This document shows, in pieces, positions 51,087-60,232 of a DNA stretch of 64,000 bases. The notes beneath the pieces were generated by a model. It worked only from the letters and a program-made list of their open reading frames with translations, made no database searches and had not been told where the DNA came from. The stretch comes from Bacteroidota bacterium (GTDB lineage: Bacteria > Bacteroidota > Bacteroidia > Flavobacteriales > Flavobacteriaceae), in contig JAQCDS010000004.1 in assembly GCA_027620655.1 (NCBI GenBank), positions 62,001 through 126,000 on the forward strand. The letters run 5' to 3'. Position 1 is the first letter of the stretch, and the number at the start of each line of letters is the position of its first letter. A program made the translations under genes and the position numbers.

Positions 51087-51634
51087 GTTTTGGAACGAAT
51101 AATACAGGCTAAAAGTTTTCTGGCTCGAAGCAGTTTTACCTTAACATTATTAATGGGGATATTGATTGTTTTTGCTATTTCTTGGTAACTTTGTTCTTGA
51201 AAATAGCGCAAATGAATAATCTCTTGATGATGTGGTTTTAGCTTTTTAATATCTTTTAGAAGTTCTGCCAAATTTTGTTCTGTAATGAGCTTGTCTTCAG
51301 CAGATGGAGCATCGTCTTTAATCCAATACACACGATTTTCATCTTCTTCTGTTGTTTGATTTGTAAGTGTGTTTTTTTGTTTTCTTAAACTGTCTAAATG
51401 TGTGTTTTTGGCAATGGTAATGAGCCACGTTTTGAATTTAAATTTAGAGTCAAAAGATTTAATTTTATAAAAAGCTTTAAAAAACGTTTCGATGGTAATG
51501 TCTTCTGCATCATTTTCATTTTGGGTACGTTTGAGCATAAACCCAAACACATCATTCCAAAAAGTTTCCAATAAAAAATTGAAGGCCATTTGGTTGTTTT
51601 CTTTAGCTTTTATGATGGCTTCGTTCAGTTCCAA
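51083..51634 (-). CDS. ECF-type RNA polymerase sigma factor, TTG start
   Basis: A 183-aa sigma-70 family protein of the ECF class. Region 2: QNENDAEDITIETFFKAFYKI and FKTWLITIAKNTHLDSLRK. Region 4: LRYFQEQSYQEIAKTINIPINNVKVKLLRARKLL, a helix-turn-helix. No anti-sigma gene is next to it. The only start that keeps the first helix is TTG at 51634, which overlaps the end of the upstream glycosyltransferase gene by 10 bp, and its stop overlaps the Nramp start. Confidence 0.9.
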   Translation of the reverse strand: MELNEAIIKAKENNQMAFNFLLETFWNDVFGFMLKRTQNENDAEDITIETFFKAFYKIKSFDSKFKFKTWLITIAKNTHLDSLRKQKNTLTNQTTEEDENRVYWIKDDAPSAEDKLITEQNLAELLKDIKKLKPHHQEIIHLRYFQEQSYQEIAKTINIPINNVKVKLLRARKLLACIIRSKT

Positions 51635-52719
51635 TACAGTCGTTTTGAATTTAAACTCGATATAAATATAATAAATTGTATGACAAGCTGAAAAACTTCA
51701 AACAATGGTAATGCAATAATAAGTTTTAAATCTTGTAATTTTTTAGCAATAATGCCATAACTAATATATTGAATCAAATAGCGTCCAACAATTAATGATA
51801 TAATTAGTATTTCTAGTTCTGTTGTACTGAAAAACAATAAAAAAGGCGCTAAAAAATAAAATGTAAAATGACTTAAAAACAAAATGGCATTGGCAATTTG
51901 AGCAGACGGTTTACAATGTCTTAGCTTTAAATCATTTTTTGTTTGCTTTAGGAACCATTTTTTAAAGTTTGTTTTTTGTACAGGAGTAACAAAGCTATCT
52001 TTATGCAAACAAAAAGTGGTGTTCGATTTTTTAGCAACTTCATTTGCAAACAATGTGGTTTCGCCAAATGGAATTTCCATATGTTGTACAAAACCATTGG
52101 AACTAAAAAAAAGTTCTTTAGAGTAACTCACATTTGCAGATGTTCCACTGTAATAGACTCCTATTTTACCTAAAGTATAGTTTTTTATGGTACGTAAGAA
52201 ATCAAAAAAACGATAAAAATAATTGTAATTGGTATATTTTACATATCCAATCGCTATTGATTTTTTCTTAGATGCTGCGGCCATAAGCTGAAGTCATGAG
52301 GTAGATTGAGGCTCAAAATTGATAGAGCTTAGCACCAAATTTTCGTGAGTTGCTGCTTTTATTCCAAGAGTAAGCGCATATTTTTTGCTCGCCCAAAAGG
52401 CTTCATTGTTTTTAACATCAATGATTTTTAAAGTGGGGTTTTTCTTTTGAAAATCATCCATGACCTCCAAAGATTCATCTGTTGATGCATGATTGATTAA
52501 AACAATTTCAAAATTTTCATGGTTTTGTTTTAAAAAAATGGGCAGTTGTTTTTTTAAAAGCGCTGCTTGATTTTTTGTATATAAAATAAGAGATACCTGA
52601 GAATTTGATAGTTCCAGTGAGTTAGAAACATTTTTGAAATTCAATACAGCAGAACAGAAGAAAATAATTTCAATACAAACTGCTGCTATAAAAACATATA
52701 GTAAAACGGTCAAATACAT
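51625..52719 (-). pseudogene. Glycosyltransferase family 2 gene interrupted by one in-frame TGA
   Basis: Two ORFs (52719-52294 and 52284-51625) lie in the same frame, separated only by TGA at 52294-52296 and three sense codons. Read through, they give a normal GT2 membrane enzyme of 364 codons: N-terminal helix (LTVLLYVFIAAVCIEIIFF), nucleotide-binding start VSLILYTKNQAALLKKQLP and VLINHASTDESLEVM, a middle with TSANVSYSKELFF, and two or three C-terminal helices. The TGA falls where homologs have Trp (STS-stop-LQLM), so a TGG to TGA change is likely. The DxD position reads SSINFEP, so that motif is also lost. It may be decaying, or UGA may be read through. Confidence 0.75.
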
Positions 52720-52731
52720 TTTTTGGGGTTA

Positions 52732-52932
52732 TTATTTTTCGTTGTTTTCGCAATCCCCAAATTGATCGGGGGTTTTTCCACAAAAGCCACAGGCTTCACC
52801 TTCTGTATTCAGCATTGGATTTTGACTGGCGCAAGTTCCACTAAATTCACCATCTTTTTTGGCCCATATTTTAAGTGAAATTCCTGCAATTCCAAATCCC
52901 AACAATGCAAGGGTTATCAAAAGTAGTTTCAT
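52732..52932 (-). CDS. Small Cys-rich membrane or secreted protein
   Basis: A 66-aa protein with one N-terminal hydrophobic helix (KLLLITLALLGFGIAGISLKIW) and a Cys-rich tail (GTCASQNPML, GEACGFCGKTPDQFGDC). The CxxC pair could bind metal or be redox active. The ORF track starts at 52962, but the promoter -7 box lies between that ATG and the one at 52932, so I choose 52932. Bacteroidota genomes carry homologs named membrane or secreted protein; the function is unknown. It is the first gene of the run that continues with the glycosyltransferase, sigma factor and Nramp genes. Confidence 0.75.
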   Translation of the reverse strand: MKLLLITLALLGFGIAGISLKIWAKKDGEFSGTCASQNPMLNTEGEACGFCGKTPDQFGDCENNEK

Positions 52933-52951
52933 ATTATAAAAATGATTTGTA

Positions 52952-52959
52952 CAAAGATA
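52952..52959 (-). promoter_or_regulatory. Promoter -7 element of the small protein-GT-sigma-Nramp run
   Basis: TATCTTTG on the minus strand fits TAnnTTTG, 19 bp before the ATG at 52932. Confidence 0.55.
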
Positions 52960-53051
52960 CAACTAAATTAAAATAAAAAAATAGGGTAAAAAATGTGACT
53001 TTTTTGAAATATATGTGTCCTATACTATAGTAAATAATAAATATATTTATC

Positions 53052-53741
53052 ATGAAAAAACTTTTTGCAGAATTTTTTGGAACATTTTGGCTCGTATTTG
53101 GAGGTTGTGGAAGCGCTGTTTTCGCCGCCGCTTACCCAGAGTTAGGTATTGGATTTCTAGGGGTTGCTCTTGCCTTTGGACTTACTGTTTTGACGATGGC
53201 ATACGCCGTTGGACATATTTCGGGTGCACATTTTAATCCTGCCGTGTCTTTTGGACTTTGGGCAGCAGGTCGATTTGAAGCAAAAAATTTATGGGGCTAT
53301 ATTTTGGCACAACTTTTAGGTGCTCTTGTAGCTGCCGGAACTTTGTTCTTAATCCTTAGTGGAAAACCAGGTTTTGAAACGGTTGGTGGATTCGCCTCCA
53401 ATGGCTATGGTGCGCTATCGCCAGGTGGATTTTCTATGACCTCTGTTTTAATTGCTGAGTTTGTTTTAACAGCATTTTTTCTGTTTATCATTTTAGGAAG
53501 TACAAGTAAAGATGCGCCTAGTAAATTTGCACCTATTGCTATTGGTTTGGGGCTTACATTGATTCATTTGATCAGTATCCCTATTTCAAATACTTCTGTA
53601 AACCCAGCACGTTCAACAAGTCAAGCACTTTTTGCTGGTGGGGATTATCCTGCACAACTTTGGTTGTTTTGGCTCGCTCCAATAGCTGGGGCTATTGTTG
53701 CTGGGCTAATTTGTAAGGCTAGTAAAAAGTGTTGTAATTAG
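53052..53741 (+). CDS. aqpZ: Aquaporin Z
   Basis: A water channel of 229 aa with six helices. Both NPA half-helices are present: [16 protein letters not shown] and [39 protein letters not shown] at the N-terminus and the [11 protein letters not shown] arginine of the selectivity filter point to the water-specific AqpZ group rather than GlpF. Confidence 0.95.
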   Translation: MKKLFAEFFGTFWLVFGGCGSAVFAAAYPELGIGFLGVALAFGLTVLTMAYAVGHISGAHFNPAVSFGLWAAGRFEAKNLWGYILAQLLGALVAAGTLFLILSGKPGFETVGGFASNGYGALSPGGFSMTSVLIAEFVLTAFFLFIILGSTSKDAPSKFAPIAIGLGLTLIHLISIPISNTSVNPARSTSQALFAGGDYPAQLWLFWLAPIAGAIVAGLICKASKKCCN

Positions 53742-53752
53742 AGTGTAAATAA

Positions 53753-54760
53753 TCACAAAATATTCACCTCTGCTTCCAAAGGAATACCAAAGATGGTATC
53801 AATAGCCTTTTGAATAGTTTGTGAAAGATTTAGAATATCTTTGCCTTTGGCTCCCCCATAATTGACAAGGACTAGGGCTTGATTTTTGTGAACACCATAG
53901 TTTCCAAAATTTTTGCCCTTAAATCCTGCTGTTTCAATGAGCCAACCCGCTGGAATTTTTATTTCTTGTTCTGAAACAGGGTAGTGTGGTATGTTTGGGA
54001 ATTGCGATTGTAATTCCTTAAATTTTGATACTGTAACTACAGGATTTTTAAAAAAACTTCCACTATTTCCAAGACGTTTTGGGTCAGGAAGTTTAGATTG
54101 ACGTATTGCAATTACAGCTTTTGAAACATGTTGAATTGTTGGACTTTTTACATTCATTTTTTTCAACTCGTCATTAATAACACCATAACTAGTTTTGAGC
54201 TTGTGGTCTGTATGAGTGAGTTCAAAGGTCACAGATACAATGATATATTGTCCTTTGACCTCAGACTTAAAAATAGAATTTCTATAATCAAATTTACAGT
54301 CTGCTTTTGAAAAAGTTTCAATCTCTAGCGTATGTAAATTCATAGCTTCGCACTCAACAAAAGTATCTTTAAGTTCCACGCCGTAGGCACCAATATTTTG
54401 AATGGGTGCAGTCCCTACATTTCCTGGAATTAGCGATAGATTTTCCAATCCGCCTAAATTTTGTTGTAAAGACCAAAGCACAAAATCGTGCCAATTTTCA
54501 CCTGCTGCAACTTTTACTCTAGTGGTTTTTTTACTTTTTTCACCTATTTCTATACCCTTTAGATCCAAATGAACTACAAGACCTTCGATGTCTTTGGTAA
54601 AGAGCATATTGCTACCACCGCCAATGACTAAGAGTTTTTTGGGATTTGTCTTTAAAACAACAGTTAAATCTTCTAAGGTTTTTACAGAAACAAAAGATTC
54701 TGCTTTAACGTCTATGTCAAAGGTATTATAAGGTTTTAGTGAAATGTGCTGCTGAATCAT
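53753..54760 (-). CDS. murB: UDP-N-acetylenolpyruvoylglucosamine reductase
   Basis: It reduces UDP-GlcNAc-enolpyruvate to UDP-MurNAc in peptidoglycan synthesis, using FAD and NADPH. The 335-aa type I form is seen: HISLKPYNTFDIDVKAESFV, LLVIGGGSNMLF (FAD), GLENLSLIPGNVGTAPIQNIGAYGVEL, CKFDYRNSIFK, LGNSGSFFKNPVV with the catalytic Ser, and a C-terminal Glu in PLEAEVNIL. The start overlaps the aminotransferase stop by 4 bp. Confidence 0.97.
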   Translation of the reverse strand: MIQQHISLKPYNTFDIDVKAESFVSVKTLEDLTVVLKTNPKKLLVIGGGSNMLFTKDIEGLVVHLDLKGIEIGEKSKKTTRVKVAAGENWHDFVLWSLQQNLGGLENLSLIPGNVGTAPIQNIGAYGVELKDTFVECEAMNLHTLEIETFSKADCKFDYRNSIFKSEVKGQYIIVSVTFELTHTDHKLKTSYGVINDELKKMNVKSPTIQHVSKAVIAIRQSKLPDPKRLGNSGSFFKNPVVTVSKFKELQSQFPNIPHYPVSEQEIKIPAGWLIETAGFKGKNFGNYGVHKNQALVLVNYGGAKGKDILNLSQTIQKAIDTIFGIPLEAEVNIL

Positions 54761-55953
54761 CCTAGTTTTTTAAATGCTTCAAGTCCTTTTTTGAGAATAT
54801 TAACAGAGGCAATTAAATCTTCTTTTTTAAGTACATAAGCAATTCGTACTTGATTTTTTCCTAATCCTTTTGTGGCATAAAACCCTGCTGCTGGTGCAAC
54901 CATTATGGTTGCATTGTCAACTCTAAATTTTTCTAGGAGCCATTGCGCAAAAATATCGGCGTTTGGAATGGGGAGTTCTACAATACAATAGAATGCGCCT
55001 TTTGGTGTTGCAACTTTTACACCTTCAATATTTTGAAGTTCTTGAATTAAAAGATTTCTGCGTTCTACATATTCTTCAATAACATTTTCAAAATACGAAT
55101 TTGGAGTGTCTAGAGCTGCTTCGCTTGCAATTTGTGCATATGTAGGAGGAGAGAGTCGAGCTTGAGCAAATTTTAAAGCTGTGTCACGAACACTTTTATT
55201 TTTTGTTACCATACACCCAATTCGCGCACCACACATGCTATATCGTTTCGATACAGAATCTATCATTATTGCATGCTCTTCTAAGCCATTGATGGCCATG
55301 ATAGAGTGGTGTTTATGACCATCGTATGTAAATTCTCTATAGACTTCGTCAGCGATTAAAAACAAATCATGTTTTTGAACTAATTTCGTAAGCTGTAAAA
55401 TCTCTTTTTCACTGTATAAATAGCCTGTAGGATTTCCAGGATTACATATAAGAATTGCTTTTGTTTTTGATGTAATAAGCGCTTCAAAAGTCTCAATAGC
55501 TGGTAGTGCAAAATTTGAATCAATTTCAGAAACAACAGGAACAACATTCACGCCTTGTGCAGCCGAAAACCCATTGTAATTGGCATAAAATGGTTCTGGA
55601 ATAATGATTTCGTCATCTGGATCCATAATGCTACCAAAAGTAAAAAGCAATGCTTCGCTACCGCCTGTGGTTATGATAATGTCATCAGGGTTTACTTCAA
55701 TATGATGTTTTTTGTAGTAGCGTGCCAATTTTTGTCTGTAGGTTTCAGAGCCTTCAGATCGACTGTACGCCAATACATTAAGGTTGTTGTTTTTTACAGC
55801 TTCTAATGCCACTTTTGGCGTTACAATATCAGGTTGTCCAATATTTAAATGATACACATGTACGCCTTCCGACTTAGCTAATTCGGCATATGGAACCAGC
55901 TTTCGGATTGGTGAGGCAGGCATATTAAGGCCTTTATTTGAGATTTTTGGCAT
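54757..55953 (-). CDS. Class I PLP aminotransferase
   Basis: A fold-type I aminotransferase of 398 aa. Seen: LNIGQPDIVTPKVALEAVK, TTGGSEALLFTFG, ICNPGNPTGYLYSEKEI, LIADEVYREFTYDG and the PLP-lysine region DSVSKRYSMCGARIG, with Arg in VRIAYVLKKEDL. It is clearly distinct from the one at 10756-11946. Likely an aspartate or aromatic type enzyme; the exact substrate is not readable. The 4-bp overlap with murB suggests co-translation. Confidence 0.88.
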   Translation of the reverse strand: MPKISNKGLNMPASPIRKLVPYAELAKSEGVHVYHLNIGQPDIVTPKVALEAVKNNNLNVLAYSRSEGSETYRQKLARYYKKHHIEVNPDDIIITTGGSEALLFTFGSIMDPDDEIIIPEPFYANYNGFSAAQGVNVVPVVSEIDSNFALPAIETFEALITSKTKAILICNPGNPTGYLYSEKEILQLTKLVQKHDLFLIADEVYREFTYDGHKHHSIMAINGLEEHAIMIDSVSKRYSMCGARIGCMVTKNKSVRDTALKFAQARLSPPTYAQIASEAALDTPNSYFENVIEEYVERRNLLIQELQNIEGVKVATPKGAFYCIVELPIPNADIFAQWLLEKFRVDNATIMVAPAAGFYATKGLGKNQVRIAYVLKKEDLIASVNILKKGLEAFKKLG

Positions 55954-55979
55954 ATCAATTTCTATTGAAGTTTAATGTA

Positions 55980-55987
55980 CAAATTTA
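55980..55987 (-). promoter_or_regulatory. Promoter -7 element of the aminotransferase-murB pair
   Basis: TAAATTTG on the minus strand fits TAnnTTTG, 26 bp before the start at 55953. Confidence 0.5.
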
Positions 55988-56056
55988 TTTAAAGTTCAGG
56001 GAAAATAAAATCTAATCAAATGTAATTATACAATTTTATATTCATGATATCAAATA

Positions 56057-56087
56057 AAAAAAGCATCTTAAAAAAAGATGCTTTTTT
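56057..56087 (-). terminator. Terminator after the DUF1573 gene
   Basis: A 13-bp stem including AAGCATCTT / AAGATGCTT with a five-A loop, flanked by A and T runs. It separates the DUF1573 gene from the downstream aminotransferase gene. Confidence 0.88.
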
Positions 56088-56108
56088 ATTGATGTTTTAA
56101 ATGATAAT

Positions 56109-56537
56109 CTATTGTTCTATAACACTTTTTTTAGTGGATTTCATCACACTCGTTGTTGAGTTGGGGTCAATAACAGTCCCTTTAATTTTAAGCGCAACAG
56201 TAGGCGTATCCGCATTTGAGGTCACAGTAATCGTTTTTCGTATGGGATTAACTCTGTTGGTGTCATATTTAACTTGAATTTCTCCAGATTCGCCTGGTAA
56301 AATTGGACCTTCAGGTTTTTTTGGAACTGTACAGCCACAACTTGATTTTACTCCAGATACAATTAATGGAGCGTCTCCAGTATTAGTAAACTTAAAAACA
56401 CGAAGGCCATCTGCGCCTTTTTCAATTGTTCCGTAGTCAATTACCTTGGATTCAAATTCAATTTTTGCAGTTTTTTCTTGTGCATAGGTTTGCAAAGCAA
56501 AAACGCTAAGTAGTAATAATGTAAATAGTTTTTTCAT
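56109..56537 (-). CDS. Exported DUF1573 protein
   Basis: A 142-aa protein with a signal peptide (MKKLFTLLLLSVFALQTYAQ) and one DUF1573 Ig-like domain: VIDYGTIEKGADGLRVFKFTNTGDAPLIVSGVKSSCGCTVPKKP. The CGC pair is typical of the family. DUF1573 proteins are abundant in Bacteroidota and the function is unknown. Confidence 0.92.
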   Translation of the reverse strand: MKKLFTLLLLSVFALQTYAQEKTAKIEFESKVIDYGTIEKGADGLRVFKFTNTGDAPLIVSGVKSSCGCTVPKKPEGPILPGESGEIQVKYDTNRVNPIRKTITVTSNADTPTVALKIKGTVIDPNSTTSVMKSTKKSVIEQ

Positions 56538-56596
56538 GGTAGTGAAATTTTAGTTGAATTGTAAATTTAGAGACTTTTTTATAAAATCAAAAATTG

Positions 56597-56690
56597 TACT
56601 CATATAATTCTAGTTTATTTAATTTTAAAGAACCCAAAATATGAGTACTTTTGTAGACTTTAAGACAAAAATCGTTCCAAAATATGAGTA
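56597..56690. promoter_or_regulatory. Three ATATGAGTA boxes at the valS promoter
   Basis: ATATGAGTA occurs inverted at 56597-56605 and direct at 56639-56647 and 56682-56690. The two direct copies are part of a 14-bp repeat CCAAAATATGAGTA. Spacing between copies is 42 and 43 bp. The middle copy overlaps the -7 box and the last covers the valS start codon. Confidence 0.5.
56646..56653 (+). promoter_or_regulatory. Promoter -7 element of valS
   Basis: TACTTTTG fits TAnnTTTG, 30 bp before the valS ATG. Confidence 0.55.
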
Positions 56691-59314
56691 TCCCATCAAA
56701 ATATGATGCACAACAGGTAGAGCAGAAGTGGTATGACTATTGGATGAAACACCAATATTTTCATTCAAAACCAGATGAAAGAACGCCCTATACCATAGTT
56801 ATTCCACCACCAAATGTGACTGGAGTACTGCATATGGGTCATATGCTAAATAATACCATTCAGGATGTATTGATTAGACGTGCACGACTTATGGGCAGAA
56901 ATGCCTGTTGGGTGCCTGGTACCGATCATGCGTCTATTGCAACTGAAGCCAAAGTTGTTGCAAAACTTAAAGAACAAGAGATCAATAAAAATGATTTATC
57001 CAGAGAAGAATTTATGAGTCATGCTTGGGACTGGACCAACGAGTATGGTGGGGTGATTCTAAATCAATTAAAAAAACTTGGGTGTTCATGCGACTGGGAA
57101 CGTACGAAATTTACGCTAGACGATGACATGAGTGAATCGGTGATCTCTGTATTTGTAGATTTATTTAATAAAGGACTTATATACAGAGGATACCGCATGG
57201 TAAATTGGGATCCAAAAGCACAAACAACCCTCTCTGATGAAGAAGTTATTTATGAAGAGCGTCAAGGGAATCTTTATCATATTGAATACGCCATTGAAGG
57301 TAGAGATGAAAGAATCACTATTGCCACCACACGACCAGAAACTATTTTGGGTGATTCAGCAATATGTATCAATCCAAACGATGAACGTTTTTATCATTTA
57401 AAAGGTAAAAAAGCAATTGTTCCCTTGTGTAATAGAGTCATTCCAATTATCGAGGATGAATATGTTGATATGGAGTTTGGAACAGGCTGTTTAAAAGTTA
57501 CCCCTGCACATGATGAAAATGATAAGGTATTGGGGGACAAACACCAATTGGAGGTTATTGATATTTTTAATGCAGATGCAACGCTAAATAGCTATGGCTT
57601 ACATTACGAAGGCAAAGATCGTTTTGTAGTTCGTAAAGAAATTTCTAAAGAACTAGAAGCCAAAGGGTTTTTGATAAAAATAGAACAACACACCCATAAG
57701 GTTGGCACTTCGGAGCGTACCAAAGTTGTTATAGAACCACGCCTATCCGACCAATGGTTTTTAAAAATGGAAGACTTGGCAAAACCTGCTTTGGATGCTG
57801 TTTTGAAAGATGAAACTATAAAATTATTTCCAAAAAAATTCAATAACACCTACCGCCATTGGATGGAAAACATTCGCGATTGGAATATTTCTAGACAATT
57901 ATTTTGGGGACAACAAATTCCAGCCTATTATTTTGGGGATGGTAAAGATGATTTTGTTGTTGCCAAAACAAAAGAGGAAGCACTCAAATTGGCTCAAAAT
58001 AAATCACAAAATTCTGCCATTCAGCTTGACGATTTAAGACAAGATTCAGATGTTTTAGATACATGGTTTTCGTCTTGGTTATGGCCAATTTCAGTTTTTG
58101 ACGGGATAAGAAATCCTGAAAATGAGGAAATTAATTATTATTATCCAACAAATGATTTGGTTACAGGCCCAGATATTTTATTCTTTTGGGTTGCAAGAAT
58201 GATTGTTGCTGGTTTTGAGTTTAAAGATGAAAAACCTTTTGAAAATGTTTATTTAACAGGTTTGGTACGCGACAAACAACGCCGAAAAATGAGTAAATCT
58301 TTAGGTAATTCACCAGATGCATTACATCTTATAGAACAATTTGGAGCCGATGGTGTTCGCGTTGGACTTTTGTTAAGTTCTGCTGCGGGGAATGATCTGT
58401 TGTTTGACGAAGCACTTTGTCAGCAAGGAAAAGGATTTGGAAATAAAATTTGGAATGCATTTCGTCTTATTCAAGGTTGGGAAGTTGCTGATATTGAGCA
58501 ACCCAAATATGTAAAAACTGCTTTAGATTGGTATGCTTCAAATTTTCAAAAAGTACTTAGCGAAATCGAAGATCACTTTTGTAAATACCGTTTGAGCGAT
58601 GCACTGATGTCTGTTTATAAATTGGTATGGGATGATTTTTGTTCATGGTTATTAGAAATGATCAAACCTGCTTATGGAGAAGCAATTGATCGAAAAACAT
58701 ATCATCAAGTTGTGGATGTTTTAGAGCAAAATTTAAAAATTTTACATCCTTTTATGCCATTTTTAACTGAAGAAATTTGGCATTATCTGAAGGAACGTAC
58801 TCCAGAGCAAGCGCTCATTGTTTCTAATTGGCCAAGTTCAGAGCCTATTAACACTTCACTATTAGAAGAATTTGAATTTGCTTCGGAAGTGATTTCAGGG
58901 ATAAGAAATTTGAGAAAGGAAAAACAAATTCCATTTAAAACTGCTGTAGAACTTCACGTCATTAATAATGGTGAAAATTCTAAAACTTTTGATGATTTAA
59001 TTTCAAAACTTGGTAATATTTCTACAATTAAGTATACGGATTCAGGTGTTGATAAAGCATTTTCATTTCGTGTAAAATCTAATGAGTATTTTATGGTTGC
59101 AGATATTGCTATCGATTTAGAGGCTGAGGTGTCAAAACTTGAGGAGGAATTGGAATACACTAAGGGATTTTTGAATTCGGTGCGAAAAAAACTTTCAAAC
59201 GAACGTTTTGTTTCCAATGCGCCAGAACAAGTGGTCGCAAGCGAAAAGAAAAAAGAGGCCGATGCTTTAGCTAAAATTGAAACTATTGAGGCGAGTCTAA
59301 AAAACCTGAAATAA
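56684..59314 (+). CDS. valS: Valyl-tRNA synthetase
   Basis: It charges tRNA-Val. The 876-aa class I synthetase has the HIGH-type motif VLHMGHMLN after PPPNVTG, the editing domain (ITIATTRPETILGDSAICINP and TPAHDENDKVLG), the KMSKS loop RRKMSKSLGNSPD, the anticodon-binding domain (HPFMPFLTEEIWHYL), and a C-terminal coiled coil (EVSKLEEELEYTKGFLNSVRKKLSNERFVSNAPEQVV) typical of ValS. Confidence 0.98.
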   Translation: MSIPSKYDAQQVEQKWYDYWMKHQYFHSKPDERTPYTIVIPPPNVTGVLHMGHMLNNTIQDVLIRRARLMGRNACWVPGTDHASIATEAKVVAKLKEQEINKNDLSREEFMSHAWDWTNEYGGVILNQLKKLGCSCDWERTKFTLDDDMSESVISVFVDLFNKGLIYRGYRMVNWDPKAQTTLSDEEVIYEERQGNLYHIEYAIEGRDERITIATTRPETILGDSAICINPNDERFYHLKGKKAIVPLCNRVIPIIEDEYVDMEFGTGCLKVTPAHDENDKVLGDKHQLEVIDIFNADATLNSYGLHYEGKDRFVVRKEISKELEAKGFLIKIEQHTHKVGTSERTKVVIEPRLSDQWFLKMEDLAKPALDAVLKDETIKLFPKKFNNTYRHWMENIRDWNISRQLFWGQQIPAYYFGDGKDDFVVAKTKEEALKLAQNKSQNSAIQLDDLRQDSDVLDTWFSSWLWPISVFDGIRNPENEEINYYYPTNDLVTGPDILFFWVARMIVAGFEFKDEKPFENVYLTGLVRDKQRRKMSKSLGNSPDALHLIEQFGADGVRVGLLLSSAAGNDLLFDEALCQQGKGFGNKIWNAFRLIQGWEVADIEQPKYVKTALDWYASNFQKVLSEIEDHFCKYRLSDALMSVYKLVWDDFCSWLLEMIKPAYGEAIDRKTYHQVVDVLEQNLKILHPFMPFLTEEIWHYLKERTPEQALIVSNWPSSEPINTSLLEEFEFASEVISGIRNLRKEKQIPFKTAVELHVINNGENSKTFDDLISKLGNISTIKYTDSGVDKAFSFRVKSNEYFMVADIAIDLEAEVSKLEEELEYTKGFLNSVRKKLSNERFVSNAPEQVVASEKKKEADALAKIETIEASLKNLK

Positions 59315-59316
59315 AC

Positions 59317-59583
59317 TTATTTTCTGTAAATTAAATAGTCCTTAGCCAGTTCTATATAACGTTTTTTGGCTTCATTTTGAGTAATATCCTCTACCTGAAA
59401 AAGCGCATTTGTTTTAAATGCATTGATGATGGCTTTACCGCTTTTTGGACGGGAGTAGTCGTTGGTTGCCTTTTTGTAAAACGCATACAATTTTAAAAGT
59501 GTATCTGCAGGAAACGGTTCCTCATGATTGTTGATACTTTCTACAGCAGCTTGAAATTCTTTATCTAAATCTTCATTTATCAT
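59317..59583 (-). CDS. Acyl-CoA-binding protein
   Basis: A small helical ACBP-family protein that binds acyl-CoA esters. Motifs: LDKEFQAAVESINN, TLLKLYAFYKKATNDYS (family LLxLYxLYKQAT) and KAIINAFKTNALF. The ORF track starts at 59610; the ATG at 59583 (MINEDLDKEFQ) fits the family and lies 1 bp past the psd stop, giving 88 aa, the usual length. It sits at the end of the lipid block with psd and cdsA, which suits a role in acyl handling. Confidence 0.92.
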   Translation of the reverse strand: MINEDLDKEFQAAVESINNHEEPFPADTLLKLYAFYKKATNDYSRPKSGKAIINAFKTNALFQVEDITQNEAKKRYIELAKDYLIYRK

Positions 59584-59584
59584 C

Positions 59585-60232
59585 TTAAACTTCTGAAATG
59601 ATACTCTCACCGCCTTTTACTTTTTGGTTTAGCTCTACTTTAAGTTTGGTATTCAAAGGTAAAAATAAATCTACTCTAGAACCAAATTTTATAAATCCTG
59701 CATCACTACCTTGAATTACATTTTGGTCTTTTTGAGCATAATTAACAATTCTTCGTGCCAATGCACCGGCAATTTGTCTGTAGAGTACTTTTCCAAACAT
59801 TTTGTTCTCTAGAACTACCGTTGTACGTTCATTTTCTTCACTTGCTTTTGGGTGCCATGCTACCAGATATTTTCCAGGATGGTATTTGCTAAAAAGTACT
59901 TTTCCTCCAATGGGATAGCGTGTTACATGAACATTAATGGGCGACATAAAAATACTAACCTGAAGGCGCTTGTCTTTAAAGTATTCAGTTTCTTCTACTT
60001 CTTCAATAACCACTACTTTTCCATCTACTGGAGAAATGAGATGTGCATCGTTGTGTTTTGTATGTCTTTTAGGATTTCTAAAAAATTGCAAAATCAAAAT
60101 TAAAACAACCAATAATGTAATTTGCAGAGTTTTTACCAGCCATTGGATTTCTATGTTATCAACTAATATAAATAATCCCCCCACAATAAGCAGAGTGATT
60201 ACAATAATTTTTTGGCCTTCTTTATGAAACAT
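59585..60232 (-). CDS. psd: Phosphatidylserine decarboxylase (short pyruvoyl type)
   Basis: It makes phosphatidylethanolamine from phosphatidylserine in the inner membrane. This is the short form (215 aa) with N-terminal hydrophobic helices (IIVITLLIVGGLFILVDN and TLLVVLILILQFF-like), then SPVDGKVVVIEE, ISPINVHVTRYP-like FMSPINVHVTRYPIGG, and self-cleavage at the GS of IKFGSRVDLFLP, which gives the pyruvoyl group. It overlaps cdsA by 11 bp. Confidence 0.95.
   Translation of the reverse strand: MFHKEGQKIIVITLLIVGGLFILVDNIEIQWLVKTLQITLLVVLILILQFFRNPKRHTKHNDAHLISPVDGKVVVIEEVEETEYFKDKRLQVSIFMSPINVHVTRYPIGGKVLFSKYHPGKYLVAWHPKASEENERTTVVLENKMFGKVLYRQIAGALARRIVNYAQKDQNVIQGSDAGFIKFGSRVDLFLPLNTKLKVELNQKVKGGESIISEV

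Noticed and set aside
51625-52719. Frameshift as the cause of the split glycosyltransferase
   Set aside because: Both ORF parts are in the same frame; the coordinates and sequence show a single TGA codon, so it is a nonsense position rather than an indel.
10756-55953. The two class I aminotransferases as a recent duplication
   Set aside because: Their motifs differ throughout (for example SSPCNPSGSVYS against CNPGNPTGYLYS, and TVNGVSKAFAMTGWRIG against DSVSKRYSMCGARIG); they are distinct old paralogs.
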